DNA from: Nematostella vectensis
Lineage: Eukaryota > Cnidaria > Anthozoa > Actiniaria > Edwardsiidae
Assembly: GCF_932526225.1 (NCBI RefSeq)
Contig: NC_064047.1
Location: 6,385,501-6,449,500 of the forward strand
DNA length: 64,000 nucleotides
Direction: 5' to 3'
The notes beneath the pieces are model-generated. The model had not been told where the DNA came from. It did no database searches and saw only the letters and a program-made list of their open reading frames with translations. Shown here one piece after another: positions 49,901-59,780 of this stretch; the stretch's first letter is position 1, and every line of letters begins with the position of its first letter. The position numbers were made by a program, and so were the translations under genes.

Positions 49901-50321
49901 GAGAAGCTTTATATTTTACAAATAGAATCAGAATCTTGGGGAATAAGACAGGGTAGAAGAAGGATAACAGATAGTGATTCTTTTTATATTAAAAACATGC
50001 AATTGTTTTCCCCAGGACCCAATAACAATGAACACTTTTGACCCAGTCACACAAATTACCCAGAGTTCATCATCGCCTGCCTCAAGTGACGTCACCTATG
50101 AAATCCCTGACAACCAGTCTGATGACGTCACAGCGACAAGCCCAAGAACCTACCAACCCTTAGACCGAGCCGATCCTGCTGGGCGTGGTCAAGAACATGC
50201 ACCGCGTGAATACGAGGCTATGGGTGACGGCGGTCCCCCGGGGGGTGGTGAGAGGCATTACGCGGAGCTGTCGAGGAAATCACCAGAGTACCAGTCACTC
50301 CACACGTATGGAAATGTTTGA
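40910..50321 (+). CDS. Ig/FN3 cell-surface receptor with ITAM-like cytoplasmic tail
   Basis: Eleven exons: 40910-41066, 44740-45090, 46240-46509, 46664-46936, 47572-47844, 47959-48276, 48708-48752, 48964-49050, 49125-49146, 49314-49353, 50016-50321; phases match at every join (mostly 1-1) and give 713 aa. Order: signal peptide with long n-region (1-52), Ig V-like domain lacking canonical cysteines (53-169), two ordinary Ig domains (TCLASG..YECRA; QCTARG..YKCRA), two FN3 domains (WSPP, WSKP), a 15-residue linker, a membrane helix (about 564-588) and a tail. Tail tyrosines are at 611, 640, 658, 678, 694, 704 and 710. Y694AEL, six residues, then Y704QSL fits the ITAM consensus, and the end YGNV fits a Grb2-type SH2 site. 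Adhesion or recognition signalling is inferred. The donor after exon 8 (GTTTAT) is weak. Confidence 0.88.
41220..41545 (-). repeat. Dispersed repeat, copy 2 (inverse of 21838-22120)
   Basis: The reverse complement shares with 21838-22120 the blocks GAGCCTGGGGCGAGCGCGCG, TCTAGAGCGATAAAAAGCGA and AAGCGGACTCCCAAATATGG. It carries two overlapping minus-strand frames of 60 and 82 aa with no domain I recognise, and lies in intron 1 of the Ig/FN3 gene. Confidence 0.7.
41721..43721. mobile_element. Non-autonomous DNA transposon, 2.0 kb, 29-bp inverted ends
   Basis: The left end TTTAAACACGAGGTTCCGGT then ATAAAAGGC (41721-41749) is repeated exactly in reverse at 43693-43721. No transposase is visible; the longest frames (about 100 aa) lack domains. 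The ends resemble those of the foldback element at 10733 and 11226. TTAA lies at both outer edges, so a TTAA-targeting mechanism is possible but not shown. It sits in intron 1 of the Ig/FN3 gene. Confidence 0.8.
46984..47506 (+). repeat. 54-bp minisatellite built on the exon 4 splice donor
   Basis: About ten units in the intron right after exon 4 (donor C|GTGAGT at 46937). Each unit repeats CAGTGGCGTGAGTATCGAGA, as at the real exon/intron border (46931-46950), then TATATAAGGCACACCATGAT and TGGTAGATCTACTAC. Several units keep a consensus donor (GTGAGT or GTAAGT). Confidence 0.9.
48304..48484. mobile_element. MITE with CAGGCGC ends, copy 3
   Basis: Starts CAGGCGCCTACACAGG and ends CCAATCCTGGATACGCGCCTG, with GGGTGCGCAGG and a C run (about 48447-48461) inside. 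It begins 28 bp after the donor of exon 6 of the Ig/FN3 gene. Confidence 0.65.
49573..49867. repeat. Dispersed poly-G-core repeat, two copies in opposite orientation
   Basis: 49573-49735 reads GCCGTAGAAGGCCTCGA to CCCCCTGCTACGCCCTG, similar to 2683-2876. 49742-49867 carries related blocks reversed (GCAGGGTCGTAGTAGG to GGAGCGTGGCTTTGCC and a C run near 49849-49864). Located in the last intron of the Ig/FN3 gene. Confidence 0.55.
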
Positions 50322-52197
50322 GGAGCGAAAGAGCAAAGACTAGAGTACCAGTTGAAATGTTTGAGGAGCGAAAGAGCAGAGGCTAGAGTACCAGTTGAAA
50401 TGTTTGAGGAGCGAAAGAGCAAAGACTAGAGTACCAGTTGAAATGTTTGAGGAGCGAAAGAGCAAAGACTAGAGTACCAGTTGAAATGTTTGAGGAGCGA
50501 AAGAGCAAAGACTAGAGTACCAGTTGAAATGTTTGAGGAGCGAAAGAGCAAAGACTAGAGTTCGCCCCATGACAGGTTCTCCAATAGGGTTCTGGATTCC
50601 GGATCCTAGTGTGTGGATTCCGGATTCCATGTGGGTTTTTTCTCGTGGATTCCGGATCCCAGCAGCATGAATTCCGGATTCCATATCTCATTTTTTCATG
50701 GATTCCGGATTCCATATCTCATTTTTTCATGGATTCCGGATTCCATATCTCATTTTTTTCATGGATTCCGGATCCCATATCTCATTTTTTCATGGATTCC
50801 TTATTCCGGATTACCTGTCATGGGGCGGTAGAGTACCAGTTGAAATGTTTGAGGAGCGAAAGAGCAAAGACTAGAGTACCAGTTGAAATGTTTGAGGAGC
50901 GAAAGAGAAAAGACTAGAGTACCAGTTAAAATGTTTGAGGAGCGAAAGAGAAAAGACTAGAGTACCAGTTGAAATGTTTGAGGAGCGAAAGAGCAAAGAC
51001 TAGAGTACCAGTTGAAATGTTTGAGGAGCGAAAGAGAAAAGACTAGAGTACCAGTTGAAATGTTTTAGGAGCGAAAGAGAAAAGACTAGAGTACCAGTTG
51101 AAATGTTTGAGGAGCGACAGAGCAAAGACTAGAGTACCAGTTGAAATGTTTGAGGAGCGAAAGAGCAAAGACTAGAGTACCAGTTGAAATGTTTGAGGAG
51201 CGAAAGAGAAAAGACTAGAGTACCAGTTAAAATGTTTGAGGAGCGAAAGAGAAAAGACTAGAGTACCAGTTGAAATGTTTGAGGAGCGAAAGAGCAAAGA
51301 CTAGAGTACCAGTTGAAATGTTTGAGGAGCGAAAGAGCAAAGACTAGAGTACCAGTTGAAATGTTTGAGGAGCGAAAAAGCAAAGACTAGAGTACCAGTT
51401 GAAATGTTTGAGGAGCGAAAGAGCATAAGACTAGAGTACCAGTTGAAATGTTTGAGGAGCGAAAGAGCAAAGACTAGAGTACCAGTTAAAATGTTTGAGG
51501 AGCGAAAGAGCAAAGACTAGAGTACCAGTTGAAATGTTTGAGGAGCGAAAGAGCAAAGACTGAGTACCAGTTGAAATGTTTGAGGAGCGAAAGAGCATAA
51601 GACTAGAGTACCAGTTGAAATGTTTGAGGAGCGAAAGAGCAAAGACTAGAGTACCAGTTGAAATGTTTGAGGAGCGAAAGAGCAGAGGCTAGAGTACCGG
51701 TTGAAATGTTTGAGGAGCGAAAGAGCAAAGACTAGAGTACCAGTTGAAATGTTTGAGGAGCGAAAGAGCAAAGACTAGAGTACCAGTTGAAATGTTTGAG
51801 GAGCGAAAGAGCAGAGGCTAGAGTACCAGTTGAAATGTTTGAGGAGCGAAAGAGCAAAGACTAGAGTACCAGTTGAAATGTTTGAGGAGCGAAAGAGCAA
51901 AGACTAGAGTACCAGTTGAAATGTTTGAGGAGCGAAAGAGCAAAGACTAGAGTACCAGTTGAAATGTTTGAGGAGCGAAAGAGCAGAGGCTAGAGTACCA
52001 GTTGAAATGTTTGAGGAGCGAAAGAGCAAAGACTAGAGTACCAGTTGAAATGTTTGAGGAGCGAAAGAGCAAAGACTAGAGTACCAGTTGAAATGTTTGA
52101 GGAGCGAAAGAGCAAAGACTAGAGTACCAGTTGAAATGTTTGAGGAGCGAAAGAGCAGAGGCTAGAGTACCAGTTGAAATGTTTGAGGAGCGAAAGA
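50285..52197 (+). repeat. 43-bp minisatellite growing out of the receptor's last codons and stop
   Basis: The unit contains AGAGTACCAGTTGAAATGTT, TGAGGAGCGAAAGAGCAAAG and ACT; about 37 copies. The first unit overlaps coding sequence: AGAGTACCAGT (50285) encodes the second ITAM-like tyrosine and GAAATGTTTGA contains the stop codon at 50319-50321. The coding copy has 15 extra bp (CACTCCACACGTATG) that later units lack. Variants (GCAGAGGC, GCATAAGAC, GAGAAAAG) are scattered along the array. AATAAA follows at 52288, so the array is probably transcribed in the 3' UTR. Confidence 0.92.
50563..50827. mobile_element. 265-bp MITE inserted into the 43-bp minisatellite
   Basis: Perfect 15-bp terminal inverted repeats, CGCCCCATGACAGGT (50563-50577) and ACCTGTCATGGGGCG (50813-50827). 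The inside is itself a tandem array of about 34 bp (CATGGATTCCGGATTCCATA, TCTCATTTTT). The minisatellite continues on both sides. Short frames inside (FRIPYLIFSW-type) are repeat by-products. Confidence 0.85.
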
Positions 52198-52287
52198 GGA
52201 CGGATGCTTGTTTTCTGCTTTATTTTTTGCATATTGAAAGAACTTAATTAGGAAAATATAGTTTTTCATGCCGGTATGTTGATTCTT

Positions 52288-52293
52288 AATAAA
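52288..52293 (+). terminator. Polyadenylation signal after the receptor gene
   Basis: AATAAA about 90 bp past the end of the 43-bp minisatellite. It is the first clear hexamer after the stop codon, so the mature 3' UTR would include the whole array. Confidence 0.45.
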
Positions 52294-52934
52294 ATGGAGC
52301 CGTATTTCATTGAACATTTTTTAACCAAATTTATTCCCTTCTGTTATGTTTATTTTCTTCTGTCATCTCATTTACATTAAGTTTATTGCTAAACTTCTTT
52401 GACAAGAAGTGCACAAAATCTTTGATTATTAGGTTACCAATGTGACTGACACGAGTTTTGTTGGGTTGTCCGTTAAAGAAGGCCAATCACGCCGCCATTT
52501 TATGATCCCGCTCAATGCCGAGTAACACAAAGAATCATTTCCATCGGCTAAATCAATCAAGTGACTGAGAAACTTTCAATCAATTAGTATCAAACTTCAA
52601 TGAATGATAAATTTGAATTTTACTTGAAACCGTTGTGTCTTCAATTAAAACAAAGGAGAAATTGATCGACATTCTTTAACACTTGTGGCTTTTATGTGGA
52701 TTACTTTTTTTTTCAATGAGCCCTAGAAAAAATGGCAAGGTCGCGTTTACTCGGGAGGGGCGGAGGGGAGGGGGACACGAAACGAAATTTTTAACCAATA
52801 AAATTAAACATAACCATGGATTATTTTTATTACCTATAAATATTTACACTTTCCTATAAAATGAACAAATTTACACATTTAAAGTAGAAGTTTAACTTAG
52901 ATGACAATACTAGTTGCAAACATAACATTTCCAT

Positions 52935-53101
52935 TGGCCTGCTTGCAGGCGTTTACTCGGTGTTTGGTGTTTTCGCTATGCGTCGAGTCGTGGCCGCCAT
53001 CTTGATTTGTTCTGAAGCTAGCGCAGCCAAAAACAAGATGGCGACCACACATTAACGCAGAGCGAAAAAAACACACCGGGTATAACGCCTGCAAGCAGGC
53101 T
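52935..53101. mobile_element. Palindromic MITE with target-site duplication
   Basis: Inverted ends GCCTGCTTGCAGGCGTT (left) and AACGCCTGCAAGCAGGC (right), with a further symmetric pair, GTGGCCGCCATCTTG and CAAGATGGCGACCAC, inside. The flanks carry a direct repeat ACATTTCCAT at 52925-52934 and 53102-53111, which looks like a 9-10 bp target-site duplication. No ORF. Confidence 0.82.
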
Positions 53102-54422
53102 ACATTTCCATGGAAAACTGCTTTTAAAAACAGTTGGTTAAAAACATTGTTATAATAACTAATTATAACACAATTATGACCAATTTCGATCCAAACCAAT
53201 CTAGTGAAAATAAAACTGTTAACATCAGTGATCAGATAGTAGAGTGGTTCTCAAAATCATGTAAAATACTATTTAGTTTATTTAGAACAAATACACTGTA
53301 ATGTCTTTGTTCTCTTATGTTCTGGCTTGACTATTACACTTTAACATTTACATTTTGTTTCATGGGATTAAGAAAACCACTCTATACTATGACTTAGATA
53401 ATAAATAAAACGTTCTTATCAGTATCAGAATGATAAAATATCATGACAGAGGCAAAAAGACTAGAGATAGATAAGGGAGGGGTGGGGGGGGGGAGACCAC
53501 AGACAGATTAAGAGGGGGAGGAGTTGGGAATGCTGTGTGGCAAGTCTTGTCACACAAAGCTTACTCTAAAGCAGTTCCTATAGTAATTCTACTTTAACTG
53601 GTGTTTCCATCGAACAATTGCATTATCTTGTTCGGGAGTTCTCTAATAATATTATAATATGAATATGCAATAAAAATCATATATCCATTCTCTTCCAGGT
53701 TATGATGATTTCTCTGTTAATTCATCCGCTGCAGGTAATTCAGCAAGCTTTTGTTGTGAATATCTAAAACTAAGGTAAACAAAATATTCGGTAAAAAAAA
53801 TACAATGGTAAACTTACATTACCAATTTCAAATAAGATTACACAGTATAAAGAATACATAACGTAACATAAAAAAATAAAGAGGTACCAAACATAATTAA
53901 CAAACAAATAAGTGTAATAGAAAAACAAAACTCAGGTTTAGAAAGCTAACCAGTATATATCTGGCTAATGCCTCTAAGCATTCATAAAGTTTTCAAAGAC
54001 CATAAGATACATACTGTAGCTGTTTACATGTTAACCATGAAGCAACAGGTTATAACACATAGATTGTCACACTGCATTTGTTTTAATTATAAGTTCATTG
54101 TGCTGCAATAAAACACTGCAAGAAAATACCTAAGTTCAGTTCCCTGAAACACCCAGATTTGGTGAAGGCAAATACCAGTGTTTTATTTTTAGTATTCTGG
54201 TCAAGAATACAACAAATATTCTGGGGGTTTCTGTATCATCAGTCCCCTTGTATGTATTAAGTTCTGTTCCCTTGTATACTGTCTAGGTTCTGTCCCCTTG
54301 TATAATTACAGTACTAAGTTCTGTCTACTTGTATATTTATGAAGTTCTGTCCCTTTGTATACTGTCTAGTTTCTGTCAAATTGTATACTTACAGTGCTAA
54401 GTTCTGTCCCCTTGTATACTTA

Positions 54423-56477
54423 CTAAGCTATTCTGGCCAGTTGGTTTATCCCGGTGATCCCTAGCCCAATGTTCACACTAAACAGTAACCAGTTCTTGGG
54501 AATAATAACCATGGAGTAACGAGCCCAGATCAAGCCTAAAGAAAAATACATTCAGAAATGTTGTTAGAACATTAAATAATATAGTCTATATGTGGGAATC
54601 AATGCCTAATTAGTGTAGATAGAATAAAAGGTTATCAATTAGAAATGAATTGGAAAGGTTTGAAGAATCAATATCAATCAACATGATTAAAAAATAAAAA
54701 TTCTATTGAATTTTTTAAAGTAAAAATAAGGCATTCATTTCCTGCAGAATAATAAGGTAATCTGTCTGTTCCTATGGCTAAATTCAATTCACTTTAAAAT
54801 ATCTTCTTTTTAAATCTACTATTCCACAATTTGTGCTTTCTAAGTGTGTAAAAGAAGTGTTATTGAGGGGGGGGGATAAAAGTACAATTATGTTTTATAT
54901 ATATATGTTCTTTCAGGTTCATGATAAAAAGGCTCTGTAGATTAATCTATTCATGTGTCTAAAAGTTTAAAAAAGGGAGGGAAATTATATCAGATGTGTA
55001 GCTGGGAGGGGGTGGGGGGGACGTGCAAAGGGGGCAAACACAAAAGTGGGTCATTTCTTATTGAAGGATTTCAAATATTAAACTGCAGTGCACAAAAAAT
55101 CCCATCTGTCCAGTTCCACACCCCAGTGACATCCGGGATGTTAAAGGGTGACTTAGCCCCTTAGGGCTGTTTCACAGATTGCCCTTTTGGTAGCTTCCTT
55201 GATGTATAAATCATTATAAAGTTTATAACCACAAGGATATTGTACTTATGTTCCTAAAGCCTGGCGCATATGGTGAGGAAAATTACATGTGTGCATCAAG
55301 CAAGGCTAAGAACTCACATCATGGGGGGGGTGCGAAATCCAGAAAAATTTTTTTTTTAATTTCCGGGGGGGAGGTACTTCTCTGATAAAAATCTAACCAC
55401 TTCCGAAAGAACAAAAAGGGTTTTTTTAATGCCTTCTTCACGGGATGTTTATTGACGGATTTGGCTACATACCAGAGTGCTATCTTATGATTTTGAGGTT
55501 TGTCTACAAAAAGTACATCTATTGAGAACCAAAAGTAGATTTTCGGCCTATGTGGGAGGTGCGTTAGCACTCCATGCACCCCCTGGGTACGGGCCTGATG
55601 TGGCAGTCCATCGAAACAACTCACAAGCAACTGGGGCAAAATCCTCTCCTGTTTAAGCTTTGAGTTTTCTGCCTCCCAAGGTTGTGAGGACCGTGTGCAC
55701 CAGTGTGTACCAGGCATAAGTTATTTAAAGCTCCTGTCACTCACCCGTGGCAGCAAGAGCAGTGGACTGGGAGGGGCTTAGTTTATCGGCAGGCCTGGCC
55801 AAATCAGCAAGTCCAGCAAACACAAGCCCCTGAAATGTAACAACAAGAATTCAGGATGTCATTAATTATAAGTGGCTGAAAAGAAATAAAAAAAAATCAG
55901 GATACATAATGATAATCACAAGGTCCAGAAATACAATAAAAAGCACATTTCTATGCACAGCTAAACGTAAATCAGTTGCAACAAAAGAGAAAAATATAGA
56001 CAACATTAAGCTAACAAAATAGGCCCTTTAATTGAGGGACTAGAGATAACTTCATATACAAGACATAAAAAAAAACACTACAGTAGCCCCAACAAAGGAG
56101 ATTTTGATGCAAACAGAACGCAAGCTGTTGTTTTTATATTTTTTTTTACTGAGCTGAAGCACACTTGAAATCCAATAAGCTAAATTTGATATAACTTAGT
56201 TTGGCCGACTTACCCATTTAAAAGCTGGCGCCCAGAAGAAAATGGTCTTTGGCCCTGTGAACACGCGTAGTTGCATACAGGTTAGGCTATGAGATTTATA
56301 AACTTAAGACTAAGCAAACACTCTTTTATAGTAAGTACAATTTTATGTTTTGGATCCAACATCACGTGTAATTCAACACCTTATTTTCTTACCAGCAGGG
56401 GCATTCCAAAAGGGAACCATCCTAGAAGGAAGCACGGCCTCTATTCTACCGAGAAAACGGGTCCAAACAGCACTCAT
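54423..56477 (-). CDS. MPC2: Mitochondrial pyruvate carrier subunit 2
   Basis: Four short minus-strand exons: 56477-56393, 56254-56214, 55829-55745 and 54535-54423, phases 1, 0, 1, giving 107 aa. The protein reads MSAVWTRFLGRIEAVLP at the start, then GPKTIFFWAPAFKW (29-42), GLVFAGLADLARPADKLS (43-60), TGLIWARYSMVIIPKNW (70-86) and LFSVNIGLG. These are the hallmark blocks of MPC2: the amphipathic N-terminal helix, the FFWAP..KWG entry to helix 1, the ADLARP loop and the RYS.VI.PKNW entry to the last helix. MPC2 pairs with MPC1 in the inner mitochondrial membrane to import pyruvate. The C-terminal tail is shorter than in vertebrates. A start other than the ATG at 56477 is unlikely. Confidence 0.93.
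55322..55600. repeat. Diverged dispersed repeat in an MPC2 intron
   Basis: Opens with GGGGGGGGTGCGAAATCC and closes with CCATGCACCCCCTGGGTACGGGCCTG, related to the CAGGCGC-ended MITE family. A 132-codon minus-strand frame spans it and part of the intron, but resembles repeat-derived sequence. Confidence 0.45.
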
Positions 56478-57051
56478 GTTTGTCAAAAAGGTCTAATTAT
56501 CAGGATAAAAAAGGCAGACCTTGATTTTAAACTTGTTTCTTGTCTCCTCGAAGATGATTACGAATCGTGTATATTACAAAGGCCCTGATTGGTTAATAGG
56601 ACATCCTACTAGCCAATCGAAGCTCTTGTTTGAACTTTTTTTATAATGGCGATAAATCCTTGAAAGATAAATCAGTCAAGCTGAAGTAATAAAAAAGAAA
56701 GAAGAAGAAGAACATGTTGCGTCGAAATACATGATTTGGCAATAATTGGTCTACCCATAATCTTTGTAGTAATCAATTTCAATACCTGTTTTTTGGGATA
56801 CCTGTGTTTAAAATTCTGTCCAGGCTCTCTCGGTTTGCAACATGGCGGATGGGTGCTTCTCTCGTCTTTGCGAGTCACAAAATTATTCGCCTTCACCTTA
56901 CAAACTGAAGTGTCTTTTTGTCTGTACTCTATAATACCGTTTACTTCATAACGTTTAACTAGACTTTCACTTTAACTCGAACTAGGTTTATAAACCTTAC
57001 TTCACAGTGCCGTAACAGCATTTCCTTATAATGTTTGGAAATATCAGGGGG

Positions 57052-57052
<1 letters not shown>

Positions 57053-57093
<41 letters not shown>
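57053..57093 (+). repeat. 41-bp uninterrupted poly-G tract
   Basis: A run of 41 G residues, preceded by GGGGGC. It lies about 575 bp upstream (in MPC2 orientation) of the MPC2 start codon. Its length may be an assembly estimate. Confidence 0.9.
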
Positions 57094-57094
<1 letters not shown>

Positions 57095-59599
57095 CATGCC
57101 TCGAGTAACCCTACGGACCTGCATCAAGCACGTCTGTGAGGACTATATTTTTACCCTTGGATCCCATACTTTTACTTACTTGGAAAAAAAATCCACTGAA
57201 TATTCTTTAATTCGCAGGAATTACCGGATCTTAAGTTATATCGGGTTCACAGAGATCTGATCTTTTAATGATTTGATTCTTTCATCGGAGACAGGCGCTT
57301 TTTTCGAGATTTTTTTTATTTCAAGAAAAAAAAAGTGCTTTATCATATAGTACAAAAAGCAAAATTCCTTCCAGAACTATAACGAGACAAGCTTTCAATG
57401 ATTGTGTAGTTCCAGAAAATATCCATATCCCCCATGGAGTGAATTAGAAATGGCAAGGGGGTGGGAGGGTGGGGGCAAACGCCTAGGAATTTTCAGAGGG
57501 GAGGGGGGAACCTTTTCATTAACAGTTACAATATTATTTATTTTTTTCCAGGGGGTTGGTAATTCAAGAGGGGTTGGGGGTCAAACCTCTACCCCCTCCA
57601 TGGGGTAGATGGGGGGGGGGGGGAGGTATTGATATTTTCTTGAACTACACATTAAAGGTTGTGGTAGGTGTCGGCTTACTTTTTCCCTCGAAACTTACAG
57701 TCCTTATTCTTGATCCAAAAATAACAGTTCTCATCCCTTTAGTCGCGTACACAGGATTTGGTTGTGGGGGGAGGGGGAGGCTCGACCCGCAGTCATAGGT
57801 AATAATAAAAATGATAATTATTATTGATAAGAAATGGCCCCATTTTTTGGCTGCCAAGGGGGGGTGGGGGGGGGATGCATGACCCCCTGGATGCCGGACT
57901 TAGATAAAAATAAAAAAAAGAGATGACAGAAAACAGATGGCCCCATTTTTTGGAGCCCTTCCCTAATAGCTTCCCTTCCTTAAGGGTAGTTAATTAGCAC
58001 TCCGAAGCCGCGATTTTGCTAAATTCTTACCTGTATGTTTCTTTTGTTTTACTTGCCAGCATTTCTCAAATAAAGATTTCCCTTTTCAGATGTGCTTCCC
58101 AAGCGTATTCACCACCTGAGGCGATTCCAGGTCTCGAATAATCTTTAACGGTAACAAAAGAAGAGGATTGAGCTGAATTAATTGAATTGGCTGTTTTTTG
58201 TTTCTTTTTTCCGGAAACGAACGGTGAGCTATACGTTCACTCGGGATTAGAGCATCTGTTTGCCTCCAAAATAAATTGACTAAAAAAAATAAGATAAATT
58301 ACTCAATTTTGATGTGAATTATACTATGGAGTTACAAAGAGCTCCAGCGCCATGATTTCCAACGTTGTCTAAAGCGTCGAGGAAAGCGATCTGGCAAAAA
58401 GATGTAAAATTTGTCTTATTCTTAAATGTCATATTTTTTCAACTGCAAATGATCAAGTTGAATTTTTGCTCTCCATAACACCCGCCTTTTATGAAAATAT
58501 TGTACGGAAAGATGCCATTTCCTTAATTCCACGCTGTTTTTTTTTTTTTTTTTTCAACATGCCCATTTTTCGCAAAATCAGTCAGTATCACGTTCATATA
58601 AGATCAGATTATTATAGAAATTTTTTAAATTTGTCCTACACGGGAAGGTGCCCATTTATAGTAATCATATATTGCATGAAGTATTAAGCTTTTCGTGACT
58701 CCTGTATTAACGAACTTTATTAACAGTATTTTAATTTTAGCATGTTGTGAGATGTTTCTAAATTCGCACGCGAAAACTAAAAGTCACGCTCAATTCATAC
58801 GACTCGTAAAATCGTAAAATTCGTGTGGTATCCAAAAAATTGTCAATATAACGTTTGAAAAAGTTCTTGCTCTTTCAAAGCTGTTTTAAGTTTTTATCTT
58901 TTCACTTTTCCCTTTCCTTTAAAGGAACCAAATAATATAAAAAGGGAAATAGCTAAAGCAATCAGCACAACAACAGAAATCAACACGACGTCGACATCTT
59001 ACAGACAACGAATTCCCATTTGCAAAAGTCTGTTATTTGTAATTTTGTAATTTGTAAAAAAGAATGCAATTTTATCTAGGCGCGGAGGCGTGTGAAATCT
59101 CACATTTTAATAAAAATAAAAACATTTTGTTGTTGACTGTTTGATTGTTAACGAGCAGAGAATTTCTCCAATAACCTTATAATCTAAATAGTTTTTAATT
59201 TTGTTCTCCATACAAAGTAATTCTGGATACAAATTCGATATAACTTGTGTTTACTTTGAGGGTTTTTATTTGTTATTGCAATGCTAAAAACGTGCCTTCA
59301 AAAGGAGCGAATTTTGAGCAAATAGTCATGTAATAAAATAATAACTTACAGAGTATGATGTAATGCTATTGTTTGGAATCTAAAGGTTGTGACGTGAATT
59401 TTTTAACTTAAAACTGAGCGCTTTAAGATTTTATTAATATTTTGGTATCATTTAAGGTGGACTTAGACCATCGAGGATTTGTTTCTTGCGTCAAGCATTT
59501 TTCAACATAAACTAAGCGCTATGAGTCATTATGTTTCGGTCTCTTTTAATTCAACCGAGCGCTATTAAGTTTATTCATTTTGCTTTCATTTAAATTAGG

Positions 59600-59780
59600 C
59601 TAAGACTTAGTCGTATGTTCCTGTCTACGACATGTCTTAGCCCTGAATTACACACTACGACTTCCGTAGTCGAGCATCGTAGCGGAGTCGAAGGCTGATT
59701 TACACTCTACGACTCGAGTTGTAGAAGTGCCGCATACAACTAAATCGTGCTGTCGGAATCAGCCTAAACGTCAGTCCTGC
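59600..59780. mobile_element. MITE-like sequence with CTACGACT motifs
   Basis: Repeated and inverted short blocks: CACTACGACT, CTACGACTCGAGT, GTAGCGGAGTCG, with GGCTGATTTACACTC and GGAATCAGCC at the right part. The pattern resembles a small foldback element, but its borders are unclear. Confidence 0.4.

Larger units (their letters stand above)
50322..54422. other. Region between the receptor stop codon and the MPC2 3' end
   Basis: No gene established. It holds the 43-bp minisatellite to 52197, a polyadenylation signal at 52288, the palindromic element at 52935-53101 and AT-rich sequence. A 36-bp exon-like block (53699-53734, between TTCCAG and GTAATT) is noted under findings. From 54230 to 54440 the phrase AAGTTCTGTCCCCTTGTATA recurs about six times as a loose repeat. 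Confidence 0.5.

Noticed and set aside
50609..50917. Plus-strand frames reading FRIPYLIFSW repeats
   Set aside because: By-products of the tandem repeat inside a MITE.
55319..55717. 132-codon minus-strand frame
   Set aside because: Lies in an MPC2 intron over dispersed-repeat sequence, with no domain and no splice support.
58091..58150. Possible terminal exon ending VSNNL-stop
   Set aside because: Only a short frame after one acceptor-like site; no upstream exon of matching phase found.
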